The position numbers and the translations under genes were made by a program. Under the pieces are notes generated by a model, which had not been told where the DNA came from, searched no databases, and was given only the letters and a program-made list of their open reading frames with translations. Below are positions 1 to 6,320 of a stretch of 64,000 nucleotides of DNA, one piece after another. The DNA comes from a virus. Location of the stretch: IMG/VR virus record IMGVR_UViG_3300012930_000003, positions 1-64,000 of that record. One strand, written 5' to 3'. The first letter of the stretch is position 1. Each line of letters begins with the position of its first letter.

Positions 1-51
1 GGTCTACAGGGGACGCCTGCCGCGTCGTCGCAATTTGGAGGTGCCAAGTGA
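1..51 (+). CDS. 3' end of an upstream gene (partial)
   Basis: An open frame runs from the first base to a TGA at 49-51 and encodes 16 residues (GLQGTPAASSQFGGAK). Its stop overlaps the GTG start of the next gene as GTGA, the junction type used throughout this genome, so it is probably the tail of a real gene cut by the window edge. Nothing can be said about its function. Confidence 0.4.
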   Translation, partial: GLQGTPAASSQFGGAK

Positions 52-272
52 AAACAATCACGATGATGGAACTTCGTAAGTCGCCGGGAGAATATGCCTT
101 CCGTGTACGTGCCGATGGGGAGACATTCGTCATCACCTATCAGGGCAAACCTTGCTTCAAGATGGTCCCAATCGACGACACGATAATTGTGCGGTCCGAT
201 GGGACAATCAAGGGGCAAAAACCCCTCACCATGGGAATCAATCTTGGCGGCGAATACGGAGCGTTTCAATGA
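48..272 (+). CDS. small Phd/YefM antitoxin-like protein
   Basis: 74 residues from a GTG start with GGAGG at 37-41. The stretch MMELRKSPGEYAFRVRADGE followed by a short beta-strand pattern (VITYQGKPCFKMVPID) resembles the N-terminal fold of Phd/YefM antitoxins, in which an 'xELRxxxGEYxxRV' helix precedes strands and a small loop. Such proteins bind DNA and neutralise a toxin. No Doc, RelE or other toxin-like partner is recognisable next door, so a solitary regulator or a purely structural resemblance is possible. The stop overlaps the next start (ATGA). Confidence 0.7.
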   Translation: MKTITMMELRKSPGEYAFRVRADGETFVITYQGKPCFKMVPIDDTIIVRSDGTIKGQKPLTMGINLGGEYGAFQ

Positions 273-580
273 ACCCGGAACTCATCATCAGCGCCGTTGG
301 CGGCGTTATCAGCCTCATCAACACCGTTCTGCCGCTGATCCACAAGGGCAGTGCTGGAAGCACCGCAATGGGAACGGTGGTCGATACCATCATCAAGCTT
401 GAGCCGCTGGTGACGGATCAGGTCGGCACGCTCTACACCGGCATCAAGAACATCATTGCATCGGTCAGCGCGCATCCGGCCACGACTGCGGATCAGATGG
501 CGGCGCTTCGTGCGTTTGACAAACAAGTCGACGACGCATGGGCAGCGGTCGAGGGCCAACTGGACCCGGACGCGGCATGA
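269..580 (+). CDS. small alpha-helical phage protein, lysis-region
   Basis: 103 residues. The ATG at 269 overlaps the preceding stop (ATGA) and is preferred over the in-frame ATG at 152, which would lie inside the neighbouring gene. The N-terminus (ELIISAVGGVISLINTVLPL) is a hydrophobic helix; the rest is helical with an acidic C-terminus. It sits among membrane proteins next to the endolysin end of the map, so a role in lysis or as a membrane-associated virion component is possible but unproven. Confidence 0.75.
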   Translation: MNPELIISAVGGVISLINTVLPLIHKGSAGSTAMGTVVDTIIKLEPLVTDQVGTLYTGIKNIIASVSAHPATTADQMAALRAFDKQVDDAWAAVEGQLDPDAA

Positions 581-999
581 CCACGCGCGCCATCACCCAT
601 TATCTGGATGGACGCCAGCAGGAATGGGCGCTCAGTGTCGCGCTGGTTCTGGTTGGCGTCGCCATCCTCGTATGGCCCAAGGTGGCGCATGGTAGTATTT
701 TGGCCGTTCTGGTCGGGTCGATTGGCCCGATATTGACTGCGCTTCTATTCGTCATGACGGGACTAGCCGGCATGGCTGCGCTGATTGCCAATGGCAACTC
801 TCTCCGGCTTGGCCCTCACATCCGCTCAATTACCGCGATAGTCCGCATGGTAATTTGGGCATCGTTCACCCTTTCAATGGCCCGCGTATCGATCGAGCAA
901 GGCTTCCCGTCCCCGATGGTGTTTTTCTTCGGCGTGTTCACGATAGCGGAAGCGTACACACCATATCGGGCAGTTCTCGATGTCAGACTCGATAGCTAA
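577..999 (+). CDS. polytopic membrane protein, candidate holin
   Basis: 140 residues; the ATG at 577 overlaps the previous stop. Four hydrophobic segments can be seen at about residues 17-35, 42-65, 85-105 and 110-128, separated by short charged loops. Size and topology fit a phage holin-type or inner-membrane protein, and the cluster lies in the late rightward region. No family signature was recognised, so holin is an inference from topology and position. Confidence 0.75.
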   Translation: MTTRAITHYLDGRQQEWALSVALVLVGVAILVWPKVAHGSILAVLVGSIGPILTALLFVMTGLAGMAALIANGNSLRLGPHIRSITAIVRMVIWASFTLSMARVSIEQGFPSPMVFFFGVFTIAEAYTPYRAVLDVRLDS

Positions 1000-1321
1000 C
1001 GCGTCGAACGCTCTGGCTACGTGGCCCGTCTGGAACGCTCTGTTTCTGGTCGTTGTGGCAATGGCGGGGATTTATATGAGGTATCTTGGGCGGAAGGATC
1101 AGAAATCCGGCATCGGCGGGGTTGAAGTGCCGATGTATCTGATCGTCCATGACGTGGCCAAGGCCGTTGGGGTGATTGAGGATGAGGCCCGCAAGCAAAC
1201 TGTGTTTCTGGCCGAAATAGCGAAGAGCAGCGCTGCCATCAATCATAGCCAGGTACGAACGCATCAACTGATCGAGGACATGCGGAACGTATCCGAGCTC
1301 CACCCTAGGGATGATAGGTGA
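980..1321 (+). CDS. single-span membrane protein, spanin/holin-like
   Basis: 113 residues, overlapping the preceding gene by 20 nt. One hydrophobic segment (about residues 18-35) follows a short N-terminus, and a soluble helical domain of about 75 residues follows it. This N-in/C-out single-span layout resembles inner-membrane spanins or accessory lysis proteins. No Cys-lipobox partner gene was found nearby, so the assignment stays tentative. Confidence 0.7.
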   Translation: MSDSIANASNALATWPVWNALFLVVVAMAGIYMRYLGRKDQKSGIGGVEVPMYLIVHDVAKAVGVIEDEARKQTVFLAEIAKSSAAINHSQVRTHQLIEDMRNVSELHPRDDR

Positions 1322-1670
1322 TGCCGACATTCCTGCGCGGTTGCTGATGTCAGGAACCGTCGAATGGGCAGTCCTGATTTTTCTCGGGGGGATTGCGGCC
1401 GGTTCAATGACGCTTGCTTGGGCGGCTCGTGGGATATTGGCGCGTTTCGAATCAAAATACGACGCCTCGCTGGCGGCACTATCTCGGGATGTGCAGGACC
1501 GGAACTTCCTCGTCAAATACGATCTGGCGATTGCGCGGCTTGAGAAGGATTTAGAACATGACAAAAATAATCTGAAACATCATGCGGTCATGTCTGGGGA
1601 AATGCACGACGATCTACTGAAGGTTCAATTTGAACTCGCCCGGCTTGGGAAGTTGGTTAATGGCAAGTAG
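1311..1670 (+). CDS. single-span membrane protein with coiled coil
   Basis: 119 residues from ATG 1311, overlapping the previous gene by 11 nt. A transmembrane helix (about residues 20-40) is followed by a long heptad-rich region to the C-terminus. Like its neighbour it has the shape of an i-spanin (Rz-like): membrane anchor plus periplasmic coiled coil. It is the last rightward gene before the convergent leftward operon; no clear terminator hairpin is visible in the 21 bp between them. Confidence 0.7.
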   Translation: MIGDADIPARLLMSGTVEWAVLIFLGGIAAGSMTLAWAARGILARFESKYDASLAALSRDVQDRNFLVKYDLAIARLEKDLEHDKNNLKHHAVMSGEMHDDLLKVQFELARLGKLVNGK

Positions 1671-1691
1671 GGTTACTGATGAAATGAGTGG

Positions 1692-1889
1692 TCATTGGCC
1701 AGCATCGCTAGGGTGTGGTGCGTCGAACAAAGCTTTGTCATACGCTAAAAGCTTGCAACTCGCGCACTTTTTGTTTTCTTTACTGACCAAAGTTGGCGTA
1801 CCGCAATCCTCGCAAAATGATCGCCACTTCGCGTTTTTGCTGGCCGCTATCTGTCGCGCGGATAGCGTTGATTTATTATTCCCTTTCAT
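1692..1889 (-). CDS. small zinc-ribbon-like protein
   Basis: 65 residues, using the second ATG because GGAGAG lies about 7 nt upstream of it. Two CxxC knuckles (CEDC and CASC) separated by 12 residues suggest a single structural zinc site. It is the promoter-distal end of the leftward operon. Function unknown. Confidence 0.65.
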   Translation of the reverse strand: MKGNNKSTLSARQIAASKNAKWRSFCEDCGTPTLVSKENKKCASCKLLAYDKALFDAPHPSDAGQ

Positions 1890-1910
1890 GGCGGCTCTCT
1901 CCATGTTCGC

Positions 1911-2135
1911 TTAGGATCGCTGGCGCCGCGCCCGGAACAGCACGCGAAACGGCCAAGGCAAATCAACCATCTTGAATCGTCCGTCCCGCTTCTGCTCAGT
2001 CTCGACAAAGGTCTTGAATTCCATTTCGTGCACTAAGCCGCAATCGCAGCACTTCATCAGGTAGCCCTTCATGACCGGGGCTTGCCAGTCGCACCATCCG
2101 CCGCGGCGCTCAATCATCTTTTTGAATCGGGCCAT
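1911..2135 (-). CDS. conserved small phage protein
   Basis: 74 residues. It contains GGWCDWQAPVMKGYLMKCCD followed by CGLVHEMEF; this 'W..PV..GY...CCDCGLVH.MEF' pattern recurs in small accessory proteins of phages of GC-rich proteobacteria. The CCxC and nearby His may bind zinc. Function unknown. Confidence 0.75.
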   Translation of the reverse strand: MARFKKMIERRGGWCDWQAPVMKGYLMKCCDCGLVHEMEFKTFVETEQKRDGRFKMVDLPWPFRVLFRARRQRS

Positions 2136-2147
2136 GTTGCTGCCTGT

Positions 2148-2351
2148 TTAGGACTGGCGATGCTCAAGATGGACGACGGCCGCCATCCCCTTCGCCGTAA
2201 TGAATAGGTCGGGCATTTCGGTCGGCCCACGGTTGACAACAAGCCCGGCCTTAAGTGCATCGCCATAACCGCAGCATCTGGCGGCACAGGTGCTCAGCGA
2301 GCCGGTTTTGCGGTTGTAGCTTGCCAGCCACTCCAATTGCTCTCGGGTCAT
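2148..2351 (-). CDS. small unknown protein
   Basis: 67 residues starting at ATG 2351 (MTREQLEWLASYNRK), chosen over upstream ATGs because it avoids overlap with the preceding gene and has GGGGAT in front. It has a possible short helical bundle with three cysteines (CAARCC). No family recognised. Confidence 0.6.
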   Translation of the reverse strand: MTREQLEWLASYNRKTGSLSTCAARCCGYGDALKAGLVVNRGPTEMPDLFITAKGMAAVVHLEHRQS

Positions 2352-2382
2352 GGTTGATCCCCTGCTCAACATCGAAAGACCC

Positions 2383-2631
2383 CTAGACGTCCCCGCCCAT
2401 CGGGCAGCCGCCACGCATTACGGGCGCTGCGCATTGACCGCCGTTCTTGAACACCCGCTTGCAAGAGGGGCATTTGGAGAGGCTGGCCGATGATGGTGTT
2501 TCCCGATAAATCCCGCACATCATGCATCGCTGATTCTGACCGTCCGTCTCAGGCCATATTTTCCAGTCGTGCGGACAACTGAGCCCCTTGAGCACTGCCG
2601 CATCCAGTTGTCGGCGAAATGCATCGCTCAT
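2383..2631 (-). CDS. small cysteine-rich protein, likely zinc-binding
   Basis: 82 residues with three Cys groups: RCMMCGIY, KCPSCKRVF and GGQCAAP. The start overlaps the stop of the upstream gene by 4 nt (ATGA). The knuckle spacing suggests one or two structural zinc sites. Function unknown. Confidence 0.65.
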   Translation of the reverse strand: MSDAFRRQLDAAVLKGLSCPHDWKIWPETDGQNQRCMMCGIYRETPSSASLSKCPSCKRVFKNGGQCAAPVMRGGCPMGGDV

Positions 2632-2804
2632 TGTCGCATCTCCTGATCCACAACCATCCAGACAAGGGCGCCATCAGCCGCGTCATCGTCAGGGTCCAAG
2701 CCGCGTCGCTTGCATTCCTCCCGGGCTTCAATCTCGCGCTCTTGCTCCGGCGTGATGTCATAGTGGCCGCTGTCAATTAGGTGGTCGCCGTAAGTAATAC
2801 CCAT
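2628..2804 (-). CDS. 58-residue acidic protein
   Basis: An ATG at 2804 opens a 58-codon frame ending at 2628, where the stop overlaps the start of the next gene (ATGA). The product is acidic (ITPEQEREIEAREECKRRG, then DPDDDAADGALVW) and looks like a normal protein. Coding tightly fills the gap between its neighbours. Function unknown. Confidence 0.6.
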   Translation of the reverse strand: MGITYGDHLIDSGHYDITPEQEREIEAREECKRRGLDPDDDAADGALVWMVVDQEMRQ

Positions 2805-2845
2805 TTTAGCTCCTTTCTGTCCCCCGATCTTCGGTCAAAGGATCG

Positions 2846-3070
2846 TTAGAGTACCTTGTCGAGGCTGGCCAAGATCGCCAGCCACTTCTCTTTGTCATCG
2901 TATTCCGAAGTCACCTCGCCAGCCGCAGTCGTATACTGAATCGTGAACTTGGCTTGCCGCTCCTGCACCCACGACTGCACCGCGTAGACTGGCCGTTGCA
3001 AATGCAGATGCAAGATGCCGCCGAAGCGTATCTTGATGCATTCGTAGCTGACAGATACTTCCGGTGCCAT
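2846..3070 (-). CDS. small beta-rich protein
   Basis: 74 residues with alternating strand-like segments (EVSVSYECIKIRFGGI, AKFTIQYTTAAGEV) and a C-terminal helix. No family recognised. It lies between short genes of the same operon. Confidence 0.65.
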   Translation of the reverse strand: MAPEVSVSYECIKIRFGGILHLHLQRPVYAVQSWVQERQAKFTIQYTTAAGEVTSEYDDKEKWLAILASLDKVL

Positions 3071-3077
3071 GGCCTAC

Positions 3078-3212
3078 CTAATTATCGTGGTTCAATCTTA
3101 GTGTTTCTTCATAGATGTGTTGCTGCGAGCGGGTTGCGGCCTCTTCTGCGATCCGTTTGGCATCTTCTTCGGATACCCACGGATAGCGATCTATAATTTG
3201 CTCGGCGGTCAT
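3078..3212 (-). CDS. 44-residue helical protein
   Basis: MTAEQIIDRYPWVSEEDAKR begins at ATG 3212; the upstream part of the open frame has no protein-like character and overlaps the preceding gene. The short helix-turn pattern may be a protein-interaction module. Function unknown. Confidence 0.5.
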   Translation of the reverse strand: MTAEQIIDRYPWVSEEDAKRIAEEAATRSQQHIYEETLRLNHDN

Positions 3213-3231
3213 AGGGTCCCTCGGTGTTCGG

Positions 3232-3498
3232 TCAGGATCGCTTTGCTCTGGCGATATATTTCTTGATGGCAGAAAGGACTGGCGCGTGCTGCCCGTCGTG
3301 GTCAGCATCCAACGTGTAGTAAATGCACGATCCAAAGTGCCCATTATATTCGACGTCTCGCACGCCCGGCAGTTTGTCGAGTTGAGCGAATAGATCGGTA
3401 CCGTCGATCAGTCTGGCCTTGTCCAATCGGACAATTGCGCGAAAATCATCAACGGGCAACTGAATGGCAAAGGACACGGCTGTTATTTCTGGGGTCAC
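3232..3498 (-). CDS. small unknown protein
   Basis: 88 residues, alpha/beta in pattern (FAIQLPVDDFRAIVRLDKAR; then a small hydrophobic core). The upstream ATG and codon use support it. No motif recognised. Confidence 0.65.
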   Translation of the reverse strand: MTPEITAVSFAIQLPVDDFRAIVRLDKARLIDGTDLFAQLDKLPGVRDVEYNGHFGSCIYYTLDADHDGQHAPVLSAIKKYIARAKRS

Positions 3499-3522
3499 TT
3501 GGGCTCTCCATTCGTCACAGCG

Positions 3523-3756
3523 TCACTCTTCTTCGCAAATATCGTTGAGTGCATCTTCAACGTCGGTCCCTTCGATGTTTTCGTAGGCGACCACGGCCAT
3601 ACTCCACATCGACTGTTCCTGCGGGTGGGTTGCCTGGTCAAAGCGGTAGCCGGGTTCCACCTGATAACCCATCATGCCGTAGAACACGCGGGCAAGGGCG
3701 TTCGCGTCGTCAACGATCTCGCGAGAGGTTCGGAAGGTTTCGGTTTCTACACTCAT
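3523..3756 (-). CDS. small acidic unknown protein
   Basis: 77 residues. MSVETETFRTSREIVDDANA leads into a helical region and a very acidic end (EDALNDICEEE). This composition is typical of phage DNA-mimic or adaptor proteins but gives no function. Confidence 0.65.
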   Translation of the reverse strand: MSVETETFRTSREIVDDANALARVFYGMMGYQVEPGYRFDQATHPQEQSMWSMAVVAYENIEGTDVEDALNDICEEE

Positions 3757-3772
3757 GGGGATTCCTCTATGT

Positions 3773-4000
3773 CTACTGATGATCGTGGTTGGTCATTACC
3801 CGATCAATCTGTTTCATTTGCCACTCCAGCAGTAGCCTCGGAGCTTGCAGTTCGTGGTCGCCCATCGGGTGAACAGACATGGCGTCGCATTCGATCAACT
3901 CAATCAGGTTATAGGCAAATTGCCGAGCGAGTTTTGGCATGGTTCGGATGGATCGGTGGAGATTGCGGGCGAGATCATCAAGGTCTGAGTTCATTGTCAT
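3773..4000 (-). CDS. small helical unknown protein
   Basis: 75 residues from ATG 4000, whose ATGA overlaps the stop of the upstream gene; a second in-frame ATG lies two codons later. Mostly helical, with HPMGDHELQAPRLLLEWQM in the C-terminal half. The longer open frame upstream is antisense-like and was dropped. Confidence 0.6.
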   Translation of the reverse strand: MTMNSDLDDLARNLHRSIRTMPKLARQFAYNLIELIECDAMSVHPMGDHELQAPRLLLEWQMKQIDRVMTNHDHQ

Positions 4001-4284
4001 TCCATCCGTTTTTGATATTTTGGCGATGGCTTGTCGCGCGGCGGCGGTGTGGAAATGATGGCCCCGGGCAATTGACCATCGCATGGCGCGCTGACCGTCG
4101 TTACCAGACCATCGCGGGTCATGACGTTGAACGTGCATTTCTCTGGCGTCAAGATTTGATCGGGGCGGTATTTGCCGCAGTCGTAGATTGGCACGCCGTC
4201 GACCATTGCGGTCGGGCGGCATTCGTATGCTGGGCCGATGGTCAAGTGCCCAGTGAGGGTGAGGATAAGGACGGCGGATTTCAT
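3997..4284 (-). CDS. secreted small protein with Sec signal
   Basis: 95 residues. The N-terminus MKSAVLILTLTGHLTIGPAY has a Lys plus a hydrophobic core and a plausible cleavage site near residue 20, so export is likely. The mature part has paired cysteines (YECRP, YDCGKY, KCTF, PCDG), consistent with periplasmic disulfides. A secreted protein in an early-type leftward operon could alter the host envelope, but this is inference. Confidence 0.65.
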   Translation of the reverse strand: MKSAVLILTLTGHLTIGPAYECRPTAMVDGVPIYDCGKYRPDQILTPEKCTFNVMTRDGLVTTVSAPCDGQLPGAIISTPPPRDKPSPKYQKRME

Positions 4285-4366
4285 TTTCGGACTTGCGTAT
4301 CGGTTCGGGTTGGTCGTAAGTTCCGGTTGCGGGGAATGTCGCCCCAGAACCCGCGCTTTGTAGTCC

Positions 4367-4915
4367 TCACCTTCGGCCCGAGCGGGAATCGCTCGGGCCG
4401 TTGGCGTTTCGATTTACCTGATGGTTCGGTCCGGCCCACGGTTCCGCGCGGAGATTGGCCAGAGTGCCGACCTTGCCTTCGATCCTCTGCAATATCCGGA
4501 ATATCGGCGCGTAGGCTTCCTCAAGGCGGATTGCGAGGATTTCACTGATGCCTGACCGGATCAGTTGTTCCTCGTATCTGATATTCGGTCGTGGCCCGAT
4601 TGAGAACAGCCGCCAGTCTGTCAGGGCTGTGGCGACGTGTTGCTGCCATTTTTCCCGCGCGGTCAACTTTATCTCCGAATCGAATTGATGACAGTGGCGA
4701 TATCGTCTGCGGTTTGCTGGGACCGCAGGCGGACGTTGGATAGAACCGAATTGCTGCCGGACGGTCTCATGCTGGCGGACCATCTCGGCCGCTTCTTCCA
4801 TCGGCATGAACTGGATGAGGCTGGCGCGGTAGACATCCTCGCTAAATTCACCATCGCGGTATCGCTGGGATAGCGCGTCGATGAGTTCCGCTATGTCGCG
4901 TTCGTGGTAGGCCAT
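4367..4915 (-). CDS. unknown protein; probably two genes or a frameshift
   Basis: The frame from ATG 4915 (TAATG overlap with the upstream stop) reads 182 residues to 4367. The first ~57 residues (AYHERDIAELIDALSQRYRD...) look natural, but the next ~30 (QRPPAVPANRRRYRHCHQFD) do not. In the +1 frame the same DNA gives SNVRLRSQQTADDIATVINS and stops at 4669-4671. Immediately after, GGAG precedes a TTG at 4666 that would start the natural-looking last third (TAREKWQQHVATALTDWRLF...). So the long frame may be gene A plus gene B with one extra base near 4740-4750. Function unknown for both. Confidence 0.5.
   Translation of the reverse strand: MAYHERDIAELIDALSQRYRDGEFSEDVYRASLIQFMPMEEAAEMVRQHETVRQQFGSIQRPPAVPANRRRYRHCHQFDSEIKLTAREKWQQHVATALTDWRLFSIGPRPNIRYEEQLIRSGISEILAIRLEEAYAPIFRILQRIEGKVGTLANLRAEPWAGPNHQVNRNANGPSDSRSGRR
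4374..4400. terminator. perfect 11-bp inverted repeat, hairpin
   Basis: CGGCCCGAGCG, a 5-nt loop (GGAAT) and CGCTCGGGCCG lie at the 3' end of the leftward gene ending at 4367. No T-run follows in the leftward direction, so it may be an mRNA 3' structure or attenuator rather than a full intrinsic terminator. Confidence 0.45.
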
Positions 4916-5079
4916 TATTTTCTGGTCTCCAGAAACCATGATGCCGTTATGTAATGAACAATTGGGATAATAGCCCAGACTGGAGTTCCAAAAAAATGCA
5001 ATGCTATTCCGACCGCAGAGGCCAGAAAGAGGGTGAACAGATAATCACACCATCCACATGGATATTCGCTGCCGGCCAT
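4915..5079 (-). CDS. 54-residue membrane protein
   Basis: ATG at 5079 follows GGGATGG and overlaps the upstream stop (TAATG); the stop at 4915-4917 again forms TAATG with the next start. The sequence has a short polar N-terminus (MAGSEYPCGWCDY), then two hydrophobic helices (FTLFLASAVGIALHFF and VWAIIPIVHYITASWF). Chained overlaps make it very likely to be translated. Function unknown. Confidence 0.65.
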   Translation of the reverse strand: MAGSEYPCGWCDYLFTLFLASAVGIALHFFGTPVWAIIPIVHYITASWFLETRK

Positions 5080-5645
5080 TACCATCCCGCCCATTTTGTG
5101 GTGCCGTCCAGCGCTATTTCTGCGTACTCCATCGGTCGTTGGCGCGGATGTGAATGATAGTCCGGACGGTCACTCCATGCTTGTTCGCCAGCCGTTGGGC
5201 CAAACCCGGCGGCGCCCGGGTCAAACCCCGCGCTTTCTGCAGCTTGTCGGCCATCTTGTAGACCTTGCGGATTTCGCGGACCTGGGCCAGCGTAAGTATT
5301 GGATTGATGGCGGAAGATAGGGCCGCCCGAGGCGAGTATGGGCGTTTGCTGAACGGCCGCTTCTTTGGCATAGAAATACCCTTCAAGGTAGGCGAGGCGC
5401 TTCTCGACCGATAGCCGATCAATCGTGGCGTTGGCATCGTCCAGTTCGGCGGCCATGGCGTGCATGGCGGTGAGTTGTCTCGGCATATCGGAGAGCCGGT
5501 GTTCCAGTTCCACGACCATCGCGTTTTTGCTGGAAATGTCGCTGACTAGTGCCATGATGCGCGCCTCCATCGTTGCCATCTGGCGGCGCTGCCAGCGGAT
5601 GGTCACGGCGGGCGATTCGTCGCGTGGGCGTCGGGGGAATGGCAT
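5079..5645 (-). CDS. coiled-coil protein with doubtful C-terminal half
   Basis: 188 residues from ATG 5645, which overlaps the exonuclease stop (TAATG). Residues 20-90 form a convincing coiled coil (MEARIMALVSDISSKNAMVV, ELEHRLSDMPRQLTAMHAMA). The C-terminal ~80 residues are Gly/Pro/Gln/His-rich and overlap another well-supported gene (5114-5371) in a different frame, so the true 3' end may differ. The last residues (EIALDGTTKWAGW) look natural and the stop is coupled to the next start. Function unknown. Confidence 0.5.
   Translation of the reverse strand: MPFPRRPRDESPAVTIRWQRRQMATMEARIMALVSDISSKNAMVVELEHRLSDMPRQLTAMHAMAAELDDANATIDRLSVEKRLAYLEGYFYAKEAAVQQTPILASGGPIFRHQSNTYAGPGPRNPQGLQDGRQAAESAGFDPGAAGFGPTAGEQAWSDRPDYHSHPRQRPMEYAEIALDGTTKWAGW
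5114..5371 (-). CDS. small helix-turn-helix protein
   Basis: 85 residues from ATG 5371 with AAGGG about 9 nt upstream. The basic N-terminus (MPKKRPFSKRPYS) is followed by LTLAQVREIRKVY and LAQRLANKHGVTVRTIIHI, ending in a Trp. This 'V..IR..Y...LA...GVS...I..I....W' layout is the HTH commonly attached to HNH homing endonucleases; the HNH gene at 11605-12153 carries the same type. Here it stands alone, so it may be a remnant or a small DNA-binding regulator. Confidence 0.6.
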   Translation of the reverse strand: MPKKRPFSKRPYSPRAALSSAINPILTLAQVREIRKVYKMADKLQKARGLTRAPPGLAQRLANKHGVTVRTIIHIRANDRWSTQK

Positions 5646-6304
5646 TATGCGCGGTCCTTCGCATAGTGAACGGCCGGAACGGGCATCGCGCCCATCTCCT
5701 TGAGCTTTCGCAACAGCGCCAAGCATGCATAGGCGTCGGCCTTAGCCGTGTGATCTCCGAACTCCTCCATGTGGAAGAAAACGCAAGATTCCGACAGCGA
5801 CGGCCACTTATATCCGCCGCGATTGCCCCGAGGCGGTATTTTGCAGATGTCAGTCAGCGCCCGCATGGTGCAGATGTTCGGCGCGCGCTCGAAACGGTCA
5901 TCCATGCCGGCGCGGCGGAGTTCGGCGCGGATTTGCTTCGCATCGTGCTGCGAGTTGTGACACGCCATGATGCGCCCGTTGTCGACGGCGCTGGAATATT
6001 CGTTGAGGGCCTCCGTGATCGGAACGCCGTGTTCGTTGAGAAATTCCGTCGTCAGGCCGTTGACCTTCGTTGCGCCCTCAGTCATTTCCCATCCGTCGGG
6101 CCGGATATAGACCGAGTATTCCTTCTCGACCTCCAAAGCCGCATTGACGAAAAGCATGGTCAGGGACGCCATGCGCGGCTGTCCGTCGGCATCGGCCGGT
6201 TCCTTGTAATTAAATAACCCTGTGCCCTCGGTGTCCGTCACAATGTAGCCGGGATGGGGTTCGGTGGCGGCGGTTTCTGTCTGAGTATCGTCCATGTCGC
6301 TCAT
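5645..6304 (-). CDS. DEDDh 3'-5' exonuclease (DnaQ-like)
   Basis: 219 residues from ATG 6304. Exonuclease motifs are in order: ExoI with D24 and E26 (IVTDTEGTG), ExoII with D121 (ACHNSQHDAKQI), and ExoIII with H185 and D190 (DHTAKADAYACL). These are the four acidic residues plus histidine of the DEDDh family, which removes nucleotides from 3' ends using two metal ions. No polymerase is attached. The gene follows the HerA-like ATPase in one operon, 16 nt away, with the RecT/Bet protein a few kb upstream, so end processing during recombination is a reasonable role; proofreading in trans or RNA trimming are alternatives. Confidence 0.9.
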   Translation of the reverse strand: MSDMDDTQTETAATEPHPGYIVTDTEGTGLFNYKEPADADGQPRMASLTMLFVNAALEVEKEYSVYIRPDGWEMTEGATKVNGLTTEFLNEHGVPITEALNEYSSAVDNGRIMACHNSQHDAKQIRAELRRAGMDDRFERAPNICTMRALTDICKIPPRGNRGGYKWPSLSESCVFFHMEEFGDHTAKADAYACLALLRKLKEMGAMPVPAVHYAKDRA

Positions 6305-6320
6305 TGTTGTCTCCTTGGGG

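Noticed and set aside
48-580. Complete toxin-antitoxin pair beginning with the Phd-like protein
   Set aside because: The following gene has none of the Fic, RelE or PIN motifs; it looks like a helical membrane-associated protein.
2549-2776. 75-residue minus-strand frame
   Set aside because: It overlaps the better-supported 58-residue gene at 2628-2804 and the gene at 2383-2631, and its composition is not natural.
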